Assembly: GCA_022497155.1 (NCBI GenBank) | Contig: MU385753.1 | Location: 62,001-126,000 of the forward strand | Source: Whalleya microplaca | Taxonomy: Eukaryota; Ascomycota; Sordariomycetes; Xylariales; Xylariaceae | Direction: 5' to 3' | DNA: 64,000 nucleotides | In this document: positions 47,401 through 59,575 of the stretch, piece after piece | How positions within the stretch are numbered: the first letter of the stretch is position 1 | How the letters are laid out: each line of letters opens with the position of its first letter | Translations under genes and position numbers: made by a program | The notes under the pieces: model-generated | Databases searched by the model: none | Told to the model about the DNA's origin: nothing | What the model saw: only the letters and a program-made list of their open reading frames with translations

Positions 47401-50400
47401 TTCTTCATGCCAACGACGCCTGGTGGAGACTCTTAAGGCTTGTCATCATGTTATTTGGCCAAGTTTCGTTAAAGACGAGGAGATTCCAGTTTCAAAAAGC
47501 TTCTCGAAAATAGGGCGAATTGGATAGAGTTAGTCCTTGGCACGGCGTCGTCACGATGATTTGGTCTCCTCATCTGGACTAGTGATCGGTAGGCGATGGC
47601 ATATGGGAAGGTCTTTGACAACTGCCTATAGAGGCAAGACACGACTGATTGCTCTTGTTCTGGCTGGAGATGCTCGTAGCTTGGCGCTTTATCGATGTAA
47701 CTCTGAACTCAGATCTTGTCAATGAAATTCGATTGGTTAGGGATCTAATTGGTGTTCGTATAGTTGTATCTGATTCGATGATGTTGAAAGTCTTGATAGA
47801 GCCTCAATCAACGCTGCTTCAATCTGAGGTGCCTAACCCCTTGAAGGCAGGTGAAGAGAGCCATGAGCTTGGAGACGGTAAGAGGATCTGCCGCTCCAAG
47901 ATTCTCATATGATGGAGACAGGTCTGCCGTTCCCCGCGGTCTACATACATCTAATGCTAGGGCGAAGCTTGAATGGTGTTGGATGATTTTGATACAGTAT
48001 TTGCAAGGTAATCTACTGACGAGGTGGAGCTCGTTTCGAGCACATAAATATTAACAACTCTTGTAGGAATAGGGTCTTGAGATGGATTGATTCCGTCAGG
48101 TTGGAGACTCGATAGTTAAGCTCGAACAAAAGCCTTCTCAGGGGAACACCAGGGGTTCTATTTCCTATAATAGCCGGCTGATACTTGTATATGGCGTACC
48201 TAATCAATGCAGATTGCCGGTCTAATGATGCTCTACCTGGTACTAGGAAATTGTACCTGCATTATGTCACCAGAAGCCTTTTTTTACAGAACGAATAGAC
48301 TCTGTAAGCTTCTTAATCCGTAACGGACATTTGAGCTTATGACTGACTTACCTTGCGTAGCTGATAGGTAAAGACAATGACTATTGGACATTGACTAAGA
48401 ATAAGCTGGTAAATGAAGGACACATCCGTCAAAAGTTATCCTTCACCATGTTCATGTCTCTCATGATCACTTTTGAGAGGCTCAGCGTGGCGGTCGGCAA
48501 CACCACAAAGGGGTGTCCATTTCCACACATCTGATGCCGCCAGTTGTACCCCTCTGTGAACAAACCAATGTTAGCTAAACTATATCAAGAACAATTGCTT
48601 AAATTTTATCAGTTGTGTTCTCCTGCCCGTCGCAGTTGTCATGGGTAACATTCGACGATCCATGTGGCCAATTCTATAGAAGGATATCTGACCAGCGTCG
48701 ACATGGTCACAACTGGCCTAGCCGTCTATCTCCTCGGGAGAGATCCGACATGGAGTGGAGTAACACTAAATATAGCGAATCAACCCATCTGTGTTTATCA
48801 GCTGACTAGCTGCGTCGCCGACATATCATGACAGGTTTCGTTGCTGCAGTTGTAGCGCATTTCGACGATGGTCGCCGAGTCAGAGTGCAACGAGAGGCAA
48901 AGGGACTTAAGCGGCACCAGTACACAACCTCTATTGTTCCCGTCACACCAACTATGAAACTCACGAGGTCGCCTCGTAGTAACGTTTCTGTAGCTTACAA
49001 CGAGCTACCAACTGTTTCGGGGAACTCATAGGGCGAATATTTAGAACAGAACAGTAAGGTCATGTTATTCTTTGGACGCTAATGGTTCTGGCTTGAGCAA
49101 ACTATCAGGAGGTGCATATATCGAGGTGATCGCTAGTAGTAAGCCAGAGACGACTGTTATTGTGGCGTGTCTACCTCCCAGGTGATCGTACCTCGAGTTG
49201 TACCCCGAGCAAGACTTGCAGCAGAAGAGCTTTAAGGTGGGATGGCGCGAGTGCCGATAACCATTTCGACTGCATAGATGTTGCTCTATTATCAGTCCCA
49301 GAGTTTGCGGCACCTGTAAGACAGAAGCCGTCTTGAGTCTCTTTCAAGTATTCCGGCATGTGGAGATGGCCTGGTAGAAGGCACAGGGCTTTCATGAAAA
49401 CTTCTGTTCCAGTTGACTTTTACTTCCGATGGCGCTGGACCGGCCTTCTAAAGCGGCGGCTGGGTAATTAGGGGTGGGTTGGTTTACTGGATGCAGATAG
49501 ATTATTTGCCGTTGGGGCGTTAGAGTGGCTGGCAGCACTGGCTTGTGCCCTGTTTGATGGCTGTTGGCACCGAATTCTAGAACTACCACACTCAGAACAC
49601 TTGACTCGTATCTTAAACATGAATGCGGAATATTGGGATGCCTTGATGCTAGTAATCTGTCACCTCGTCACAAGAGATAGCTAGCAAATATCATATATGA
49701 TAATTTCGCCCCTTTTCTGAAGAACGGTAGCACGAACCTTCGTTTTCCGTACATGTTTCAATATCAATGCTCACTTGTCCCTTATTCACTGAATGTCAGT
49801 AACGCTCGCGAACCCGACTTGTTACCAACGAATAAACGCCGATGACTCATGCAGAGGCAATATCCAAGAAGTCGGAGTGAGACGCAAGGCGACGATCTTG
49901 CAAAGACATCACCGAGGCTGCTCCGACGAAAACAGAGCTCCGATAGCCATGTTGACAAGTAGATATAGTTTCGAGTAATTAGTAAATTTACCTATTCCTA
50001 ATTGTCACTGAGTAATATTAACTAAGGCGCTTCCTAGTAAGATTACTCTCAATAGAAGGCATGACCACATCTTCAAACCTGTGAAGATGAGTCTAGGCTG
50101 GAAAATTGATGATTGATAGCATCGAATGATACCTAGTGTGTATGCATTCTCGGTCAGCTAGTATGAAATATCATAGCATCTCCGCTGGTAATTACATTGC
50201 AAATGTGAACATTCGTATGACCCTCACACCAATACTAAAACCCCGATTAGTATAACTTGACTGATTTGAAATTCTATGCTATGATCTGTCTTTACTGGCT
50301 CCTTTCTCATCTTATATCTATGGTGTGTGGCATTCTATGCAATGGCATGAGCTACGAGGACAACCGATCTCCCTCGTCAGCATTCTAAATTCAAAGCTTG

Positions 50401-52296
50401 GGATGTAAAACAAAGTGAGCATAGCCTAATGATACATTTAATGGACTTTAACATAGTAAGTAATGGACTTTCTATGGAATATGCATGGAAACTCCGACAT
50501 TCAATGGCCACTTCGATTCATCAACCACCATGAGTAACACATCGACCTTCCTCATTCACTTGCATCACACATAGAAACGCTTGTAACAAAGCAAAGCAGC
50601 AACAGAATACTTTATATTATTTAATGGTGTGATATATACCAATAGCAAATCAAAGGCTAGTATTATACCTACGCTGGGTAGTATTAAGTGACAGTTGTGG
50701 CGGCGTTGCTCTCGAGTGTATCACGATGAGTAAATCATCATGCTTGAAGTCGCGCCGAGGAGAATACGACAATAGCTGCATTCAATCATCACGATATTGA
50801 CATGCTGTTAAATCTGCACTTTACTCATCTAGGATACATAGTTGTGATGCCGAAAGACATACTGTGGTCACTCTGTAGCCACTCGAATTAACCATAGAGC
50901 TGTAGCTCTTCTAAATCCAGTCCATCTTAAAGGGTGACAGAAAACAACGAATCAATATCCCCAATCTCAATAATATGGACTCAAGGCCGTTATAAACACC
51001 TTTATCCTAGGGTATCTCATACTAAAACTACAATAGTAATACCTCACTTATAGGTAGCGAATAGTGAAGAGTTACTAAAATAAAAGGCTCGAAGCTTTAC
51101 CTAGTAGACAATGAGAGATATCATCTCACAAGAACCCTCCAACCTACCTTTCACTCAAACCCCCCTATTGAAACACATCATCATAAGTAACCTATGTAAA
51201 ACCTCAATAGACTATGTCCGATGCTAACCCTCCAGCCTAGCGACAGCCGATCATGTGAGACAACGACTCGCGCGGTAGATCGTCAAATACCTAGATAAGT
51301 TTATCATAGAGTTGCTCGCATTTGATATGGGCCATTCAGTCTCTGAAGTCAAGTTAAGGCTCACCGAACTCACCGAGCGCCGGGTTTGCCGATGTTATCC
51401 CCGACTCTACTTATTAACTGGCACAGGCTGGCGTCGTCACCAAATCGCGTGCTATCACGACTCATGCGGAGGATTCGTCAGCTATTTAACTAGATCCAGT
51501 CGTACGGGTCACTTCGTCCAATCACGTCCATAATTTCATGTCAGATTTACGATTCAACTCGTTATCATAGACAAGTATTGAAAACTGATAGCGGGGAAGA
51601 GAAGACTCAGAGACATAGCAGCGGGGTATAACCTACATGTAACCTAACGTCATGCAGTATAGCATATCTACGTAACATATGTATGTACATAGATAGCCTG
51701 TTGCCTGCTTGCCTGCCTGTCCAGGGTGCTAGGTATGTGCGTATATTGCCCCGTAAATACAGGGCAGAGTTTGGTCCACCTACCAATAAGACCTAGAGAT
51801 CAATCGATCTCTTGCACGAGTATATCGAGCTTCCCTTTTTGTAACTTGCGACTATATGTAATGACTCTAATACTGCCTCTCGAGAGGTTCGCTTCACCGC
51901 TCTGCTTCACAGCTCTATCACTGTACATACGTACACGTCTACAAGGCTTACGAAGCCTTCTTGATCGTAAATCGGCAAGAGTTCTTTGTCGGCAGCCATT
52001 GCAGTCATGTAATCGCGTTGGTCCTATAATGTCTTTTCAGAGTCAGCAACCCCGCCGACCACCTCTCGTAGTCTTTCAACTATCAATCTAACTGGAGATA
52101 GAATCACCCTAGGTATTCTATTATTAGTTTAAAAACATAAAGAAATTACATCCAATTCTACGGCTAGTTATTCTACAATTTGTCGATTATCGGTATATCC
52201 TTGCGTTGATAACACGCATAGGACGTTTCGAGTGTAGCAAGTCTTCTTGGCGATAGTTTCAGTCTCCCCGCCAAGGCTGTCTCAACCATTGAAACG
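41490..52296. other. Gene desert, about 10.8 kb
   Basis: No gene could be supported. The first 1.3 kb probably holds the RGS promoter and leader. Open frames are short and scattered (longest: 117 codons at 44573-44926 minus, 116 codons at 43713-44063 plus, 121 codons at 51726-52091 plus), with no recognised motif and no splice-joined continuation. From about 49.6 to 51.3 kb no frame of 62 codons exists on either strand and the sequence is AT-rich. A 15-mer ACTACCTAGGTACCT is at 47264-47278. No transposase, reverse-transcriptase, terminal repeat, centromere-like satellite or RNA gene was seen. It may be heavily decayed repeat DNA. Confidence 0.5.
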
Positions 52297-54504
52297 ATGT
52301 CATACTCCGACAACTTGTATTCAATGAACAATGATTCGGATGGCGACGATTATGCAGATCAACTATCGCCTTCGGATGGTTACTTCGCCTCATCTTCCCC
52401 GTCCAATACAGTGCCAAACGTACCAAACATCTTAGTCCCCGACCCCACGCTTGAGCAATCGCCAGAGACTAGTTCTGAATCAAAGTCTCGAGAGGCAGCA
52501 GGAGAGAGACTCTTAAGTACTCAGAGTGACCAAGGTTACCATAATCCTTCTGAGTCTGCCTATTCTCGGCAATCTGATCAATCGGAGCAACGGTTCGCTA
52601 GCTCCATCGCAACATCGCAACGACATCATAATCCCACGCACACGCACACGTACTCGCAGTCGTCAGCATCGCATACACCCTTCCGAGCCTATCCGACACG
52701 AGGGCGGACGCCTTCTGTATATTCTGAGGCACCACCGGCGTACTCACCTTCGCCCGCATCCCCGCTATCACCAACCAGCCAGGAAACTCAATCTAGGAAC
52801 TATAGTACATTCTCTTCCAACATGGGTGTGACGAACGTCGAAAATGAGAGACTACTAGGGAGAGAGCCCGAAAGCATGGGCCAACCTGGTGGTGACGAAG
52901 AAGCTGTTGCACCAATCTGGAGTCGGCGAATGAGGAGGCGGCTACCCAGGTGGCTGAGCTGGAGGATAGTGTTGTTTGCCTTGATTATCCTGACTGTATC
53001 GATTGGCTTCCTAGCAAGCTCCTTTCGAATTACCAGAGAAGATGACCACGTAAGTCAAGAACTAGACCACCAAAGCTAGAAATATTCACTAATGGCTATC
53101 AAGAAAAAAACTATTGGGGCTGAGCCCGTGGAGAAAGCACCGATCGTGGAAGAACCTGAGGATCCGGAAACTCCTAGTAACCCTGATGACCCTGTCATTG
53201 CGGCCCCATTCCAGCCAACGTTTTGCGAGGACGCCCAGTACCGGTTTACTGACCAGATCCTGGCTCTCAATTTTGACCGGAGCCAAAATGTCACCTTTAT
53301 CGAGGGCATACATGCCCACCAAGGCTCGAATCAAGTACGAGTCGGGGGTCAAGTCGACGTACGACGGCTCGACGGCGGGGGCGACCCGCGCATGGTGCTG
53401 GAGATCGCCACCAACGACAAAGGCATACTATTGGATGTCTTCGCCGACGAGGAAGCCCAGGCTATGAAAGTGACCGTACCTAAGAAGTACGACTCTTCGA
53501 TCCCCGATCAGTTGCCATGTGTCGAGATGAGGGCAACTATCTGGGTGCCCGAGGGCGCAGAGATAGGGGTTCTTGCCATAGGTGCAATCCATCTCGACGT
53601 TCTCCTTCTGAACGACTTGTCCATTCATGTGTTAGACTACGCTAGAGTCTCCTCGGTCACGGGAGATCTCTACTCTGGTGTAGACCGGCTAGCTTCATAC
53701 GAGAATCCCGACATAAAGACGACGGAAGATCCTGATTACACATTCGTTCCGGCGAAAGGTTCTTATGTGTTCGATTCCCGCGTCATCGAGGCCTCGACGA
53801 CAGCAGGTAAGATTGACGGAAACTGGCCTCTGTACGACATGCTAGGATTGCACACAACCTCCGGCGATATCAAAGTCTCCATTACACCGAAAGAAGAACT
53901 CAAGTCCGACCCCAAATCCGCAGTCTTGTCACTGAGCTCGATATCCGGACAAGTACATGCCACAGAGCCTGTACATGCCACAGAACAGATCCCGATTCGC
54001 GACTACCTAGTAGACATCAAGTCTACTTCGGGAGGTATTCATGGTGCCTTTGCGTTTGGTGCTGGCATCGAGCTGAAGAGCGTTGCTAGCGATATCGCTC
54101 TTGATCTGCTTCCAGTCATGAACCTGGCAACGATCTCCCCCGACCAGCCTGCTCAGATGGAGACTGTCACCACTAGTGGTACCACCGCTGTGCGTATACT
54201 CGAACCAATCTGGTTCGGTCAAGCTGGAGATGCGACTGCTCGACCCTTCAACTGCTTACAGGCGATTCACAAGTCTACAAGCGGCGATATCGGGCTCCGG
54301 TATCCCCAGGCATGGGAGGGTGATCTTCACGCTGAAACCACCAGCGGAAGGCTTAGCGTCAAGGGCAAAGACGTCAAGATCTTGAAGTCTACCGGGGGCT
54401 GGCCGGGAAGCAAATTGGATGCTCGTAAGGGACCTGGTGGTGGGTCGACTATTCAAGTCCATGCCTTGATGGGAACTTTGGACGCCGTAATTGGCAAAGA
54501 ATAA
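52297..54504 (+). CDS. Single-pass membrane protein with repetitive beta-type ectodomain (DUF4097-like)
   Basis: Two exons, 52297-53049 and 53104-54504, encode 717 aa; the intron (54 nt, GTAAGT...AAG) is in phase and removes an in-frame stop. Residues 1-210 are Ser/Pro/acidic, probably cytosolic and disordered, with a PPAY motif (EAPPAYSPSP) of the kind bound by WW domains. A basic stretch (RRMRRRLPRWLSWR) precedes one membrane helix, about 226-246 (IVLFALIILTVSIGFLASSF), so the C-terminal 460 residues should lie outside or in the lumen. There, short units recur: ASTTAGKIDG, HTTSGDIKVS, SSISGQVH, STSGGIHG, STSGDIGLR and TTSGRLSVKG. This x-T/S-S-G-x-I/L pattern is that of DUF4097-type right-handed beta repeats. 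Role unknown; a wall or surface function is possible. Confidence 0.8.
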
Positions 54505-55499
54505 TGGATGACTTGAGACATAGGTAAAGAGCCAGAGGCTCGGTTGGGATTCTCACAGGTAAATGGTAGAGCGTTATGATGAATATGTAGATACCTCCGC
54601 ATTCATTACTCGGTTTGAAGCGGGATCGACGGCGTTTTGGTTCTTGTAAGGAGGGCTTGTCTAGGGGACGGGCCCATCAGTCAACTACAGGTAGCCCAAG
54701 GATGAGATAGTTTAGACAACATATTTCCCGGACTTGGAAGTAACTATCGAAAATATCTGATATGATTCAGGAGTAATGATGGATTACCATGTAGAGATAC
54801 ACACAAGCAAGTATGGAGTGGTCAACTGAGTTTTCATTCAGATATGATACACTGGGATGCCTCTCTACTTTGTATTCATGATCCATTAGTGATAGGGCAG
54901 TATGAAGAATCAGCTTTATGGTTTTAGGGTCATGACTATGCTAGCATGATGGAAGCTATAGCTACTATGTTACACAGGAGTAGGGGGTGATTCATCCCTT
55001 TTAGCAATTTCATCTCATCAGTCCATTCACCGCAGACCGTGTGACGCACAGGGCCTCGAATGGCCACCCATTGTTATAAATATAACTTAGAGCCTTTGTC
55101 CTCGTTTGTATTCATTGTTCCATTCACTCTCCGCACATTGCGAAGAAGTGTTACATAACTTGTGAATGGCCATGGCGTCTCATATCATGACGGGTCTACG
55201 GACTCACGTCCCATCAGGAGTGGTACACAATTCAAAAGACATATTTCGACTTCAATACATTCATTTCTTTCCAAAAGCAAACACTTTCCAAATTTCACTG
55301 CTAATATCGACTGTTAGGCACGTGCAGTTTGCTTTCTTCGTCGCGATCAATTTTATTTCACCACAACTTCAACAGCCATCACCGGCTTTCTTTTGTCACC
55401 AAGTCGTTCGTTGCCCCAGCTTTTCCTACTTTTACATTTCGGAATAAATCATTTGTGCCACAGGCATATCCTCCCGTACCCTTGTCATACCCAGGTAGC
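54505..55499. other. Intergenic region
   Basis: About 1 kb without a supported gene. The last 250 bases, rich in T/C and CA, look like a promoter and leader of the next gene. A frame 55166-55447 overlaps this leader and is not supported. Confidence 0.5.
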
Positions 55500-56041
55500 A
55501 TGTGCATCGAAGTCTGGATCCGCTATCGAGAGGCCGATTGCGACCATCGGCAATACCAGAACACCTTCCTCTGTCACATCGCAAGAAGATCGCAACCCGA
55601 CGATGACCTGGTCATGGAGCATACCGTACATCTTCCAGAAAAACTACCAAAGATACCACCTGGTTTGCTAGATTGCAAACGGAGGATAGCAACAAAGCCG
55701 ATAGATGGACGGTGTCCAGAGTGTCTGAAGAAGGCACGGAAGGCGAACACCGCGGGCACTGAAGGAATGCCTCTGTCGGTATCTAATGCCTCTATGGTAT
55801 CTAATGTCTCTATGGTATCATCTGGTAAGAACAAGCTGCTTCTCGAGACAATTCGGGAGTAAGCAAGAGCGGACTGACATCGAATATAGTCTTAGGAAAT
55901 AGCGCCGCTCCATCAGCGGGAGAAAAAGCAGTAGAGCAGGTGCGCAATTCGCTAATCAAGGTCGCGGAGAAGCAACGAATTACACCTTCGAGCGAGTGGC
56001 GCGAATTAGAGGACCAGAAGGGTGATGCTGAGGGAACTTGA
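55500..56041 (+). CDS. Small Cys/His protein, fungal hypothetical
   Basis: Two exons, 55500-55824 and 55890-56041, give 158 aa; the 65-nt intron starts GTAAGA and ends TATAG, and the join restores VLGNSAAPSAGEKA. The N-terminal part, MCIEVWIRYREADCDHRQYQN, continues with LCHIARR and later CPECLKKARK, a C-x-H...C-H...CxxC pattern that could bind one zinc. Short proteins with this CDH...CH...CxxC arrangement are widespread in filamentous ascomycetes and have no assigned function, to my knowledge. An 18-nt tandem duplication (55782-55799 and 55800-55817) gives SNASMV-SNVSMV just before the splice site. The ATG chosen is the first that gives the Cys/His region without the basic, leader-like upstream sequence. 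Confidence 0.65.
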
Positions 56042-56987
56042 GTCTGTGGACTGGTTAGTTGGCGCCTGGGTATTGCAGGATTGAAAAAGGAAAGCTGACT
56101 ACCTACAATGTTTGGGGAAACTGTGGTGTGCAACGGGACCTGGTGATCAGGGAAATCTCACCAAATGTGTATATAATCCACCACGTCACAGTGACTCAAC
56201 CAAGAAACAACGAAGAAACGTGTTCATGGCCCATATGATGCTCTTTACAGCTCAGAGGCCATAAGCTGTAGTCGTCAAGGATGCGCTGTGAAGGCATCCC
56301 CCAAATATGCCACTACCGAGCTGCACAATGTAGCATAGATGACGATGAATATGTGCTGTGATAGGGGCAAATATTTGGAGGCTTCCATGAATTAGCTAAA
56401 GTTTGTCGCACAAACATGCAATGAATATGACTCATACAGTTGAGCACTTCTCATAGCATAGTTGCCAAGGATCAAAAGTTCTTGCCATACTATCTCCAAA
56501 GAAAATATATCCCTTGCTCTTACATATTAGTAATGACCTCCAGTTACAACAACCTTGTCCCTTTATCCGTATTCTTGCTTGTGCAGAGTGATGGCGAGTC
56601 TTGGTGTTTGTTAAGGGGAGAATGAGCAGGCCTGAATTTTCGAACACATATACTAAGGTAGGTGATAGCAGGTGCTTTGGGTATTCGTTTGGTCTCGATC
56701 ATGCCAATTATGGTATAATTCAATTATTGTTCTTACCCGTGTGGACTTTGAAGTTGGTGGTAGGATAAGTAGTCACAACTTATGGTAGGATACTGAGCTC
56801 TTGGGGTATTGGATCTTAACATTAAGGGCTTCTTATGCAACAACAGGTACGACAGGAGCCTGACCATAATCATCAATTTCACTACCACTTTCATGCGATC
56901 CTCCAGTTGTCTTGAATTCAAGTGATCATGGATAGCTAAAGCCGCCAAGATAAGGCGCCGTCCACACTCATCAACAACAGCGACTCA
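56042..56987. other. Intergenic region
   Basis: About 950 bases, AT-rich, with only short overlapping frames. Nothing was recognised. Confidence 0.5.
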
Positions 56988-57185
56988 ATGCTCATCCATA
57001 TCGTCTCCGATCGGCATCTAGAGGCCAACAAGGCCTACGATGATTACAAAATCGTGCCAAGAGCACTCTACCTTGCGCTGCTTGGCGATATCGGTTACAT
57101 CTCAAGACATAGAGTAGAGTACCTGGAACCCTGGGTTCGGCAGCTCAGGCAGTTCCATGCTGTTCTCATCATCCCTGGGAGTTAA
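56988..57185 (+). pseudogene. Truncated calcineurin-like metallophosphoesterase fragment
   Basis: A 65-codon frame starts MLIHIVSDRHLEANKAYDDY and runs through YLALLGDIGYI to LIIPGS, then stops. These are the first three blocks of fungal metallophosphoesterases: the normal D-x-H motif is SDLHLE, here SDRHLE; GDIG supplies the next metal aspartate; and the third block is normally PGNHE, here cut to PGS. Downstream sequence (57186-57290) keeps a weakly similar frame with DQTSTDFVSLYANSGE and so on. The active site is incomplete, so the fragment cannot be a working enzyme. It is probably the 5' remnant of a decayed gene. Confidence 0.65.
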
Positions 57186-59575
57186 TAAACCTACAGTTCT
57201 ATGATCAGACCTCGACAGACTTTGTGTCCTTGTATGCCAATAGTGGTGAGCTGTGCAGCATGCTCGAGGTCACGAACCGCAGTCTAGCCAAGAGTACCCG
57301 TATTAAAGGAAGATAAATGATGTCACTCTAGAGTTCTCATTAGAGTAGGCACTATACATATAATGTGATCTCAAATTATAGGTATCTATAAAGCTTAGAC
57401 TGTGACAATGACCATGTGCTCACGACCAAGCTACCTAATAACTGGCATCATACTCACAACGTCCTTATGGCTAACCCCTTGAACACAAACATATGCACCC
57501 ACATGAGCCTATGCACTAGACACTTAAACAAATGAGAGTCATTGTTTCTGGGATAGTTCAAGTTGCTAAATCATGATAATCATATAAGGCTGGTGATCAA
57601 GAGCGCTTAAATCTGGCCTAGCCACTTATATACCCTTCAACTCTTATAATCACCTTGCCAATGTTCATCATTAATCAGCAAACAACTTGTAAATGAAGAT
57701 ACGATATATTCTATAACTGAAGAAGATGAAAAATAAAAGAGCAAACCATGTAAGGTCTTTCGAAATCATGTGTGGCATCCGAACGTTTTCCCCTCAAGCT
57801 CTCTAGAGCGGTATACACCACCGCCAGCATTTCACCTTCATATCGAGGCTTCAAAAGTTGCAGTACATCTCTATTCGTAATCCAAGACGCTCTGGTTCCT
57901 ACCATCGCTAAACAACTCGCTCTTATCCTCGGGGAGGAGCGCCCTTCCCTCATATTTCGGTATTGCATCCAAACATACTGTTTTCCAGCCCCTGATGGCC
58001 TGGTCAGGGATCAGGGGTCACTAACTCCGGGCGAAGATTCCGAGGGTGACTCTAGTTAGCAGCGTGCATGTAACCACTTCATGTATCAGCGTACCAGCGG
58101 TAAAAAGCTTGAGGGTAGTGGATTTCGACTTCCTGAAAAATACGCCAGGGCCTTAATGTTGAGTATATTACTCCAAGATGTCGAATATGTTTTCAAGGCA
58201 GTTGAAGCAGCTGTACAAGTCTAAGTCTCTATCCATCTAGCGTTACGGATCTGGAACGCCTAAGTACCATGCAGGCACGAGGCCGCTCCATGTATTGATA
58301 GAATTATGTAAATACATAAAAAGGCTCATCTTTACGCTGAGAAGTGAAGATGGTGAGCATGAATGGAGCCACAGGTCATCCAAGACAGAAAGACTACGAT
58401 AATGCGTACTAAGCTAGCACACTACTAAGCATCTCACCTCCTAGAATGGCACCAGAATACCGAGATCGAAAATACTAGGTAGAGATCTTATGCTAATTTG
58501 TATGGTACGATAGTGGCTAGACCATCTCAATGGTTCTAGGTCACCTACCGTCATCGGGAATAGCAGTAATAGTGTTAATCGTATGGTGGTGGTATCTCGG
58601 GCATGAGAGGGTTCCTTGTAGAGGGGATTCGGCCGCTCAACACTAGATACACAGCGGCGCCGGGTGTCTCTTTTAGGACATGATGGTATACTATGTAGAG
58701 TTCCAGAATCTATAATTGTAAGGATCGGATTAAGAACAAGCGAAGAGATATATATGCTACATGTAGTGATGGAGATCTGTGAGAGGGAGAGGTCCCATGA
58801 CCAAAGGCCATCGGGAGCTAAGGCCTAGGCTCAAGCTTGGTATGCATGCTTATTTGATAGATCTGGTTCGGAAACTACAGTTTTCGGTCATATCATTTTG
58901 ACAATGATATGTACCTAGTTAAAAGGAATACGCAAGTGGAAGAATTTATCATCATCATGATTATGTTGATGTATAGACCAGCAGCGGTCTCCGGTGTGCG
59001 CAGGGCAAGTCAGGCCTATGAAGTCACCTGTCATGTATGTACCGTACAGCGGTTAACCCCGTACAGCTCTTAACCCCGCACAGCTCAGGGAAGGCTCAGG
59101 GGGAGCTTAAGCAGGTACATACCTAATAGGTACCTAGGATTAGAGTAGCATGGTCCAGGTACAGGCTACAATTGTCAGTGCCAAGTTATCCTGCCAAGTT
59201 ACCCTAGGTTCGATTTCTAACAGCACTAAGCTTAGTGGTTTTCGCATCAGGATTATGTACCATGTACCTACCTGTTATGGATTGTACGTACGCAGGTCTA
59301 CATGTATTTACCGGGTTCCATTTCTGCTTATATGTCGCATGAACTGTCGTCACCTTTCTCCTATCAATTATTCCTATCAATTGGAGACCTACATATTGGA
59401 ACCTACAGAGCAGCTGTCGACGCAACCTGGCTCTTCTGGACTGTCTGGACAGCCCTGACTCGATCATATCGATAACACCTACCTAGGCAAGCTATCATCG
59501 TCTTCCATTCGATAGGCTTCCTATGTACATACATATGTAGGGTTCAAGCCCTCTAGACGTCTCCCCTAGCTAGCG
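57186..59575. other. Gene-poor region
   Basis: About 2.4 kb, AT-rich, following the phosphoesterase remnant. Frames 57711-57968 (minus) and 57772-58059 (plus) overlap each other and have no features. Near 59.0-59.6 kb there are clustered TACCTA/GTACATAC sequences upstream of the WD40 gene. No RNA gene was seen. Confidence 0.5.

Noticed and set aside
45127..47440. 16-mer direct repeat GGAGACTCTTAAGGCT at 45127 and 47425
   Set aside because: One such pair is about what chance gives in 64 kb, and similarity does not extend beyond it.
28922..52296. Search for transposon hallmarks, CRISPR-like arrays and tRNA/rRNA in gene-poor stretches
   Set aside because: No terminal repeats, transposase or reverse-transcriptase motifs, regularly spaced repeats or RNA genes were found by eye.
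57711..58059. Overlapping frames on both strands after the phosphoesterase remnant
   Set aside because: They are mirror shadows; neither shows homology to the phosphoesterase or another family.
59544..59556. GGTTCAAGCCC resembling a tRNA B box
   Set aside because: No A box or cloverleaf could be placed around it.
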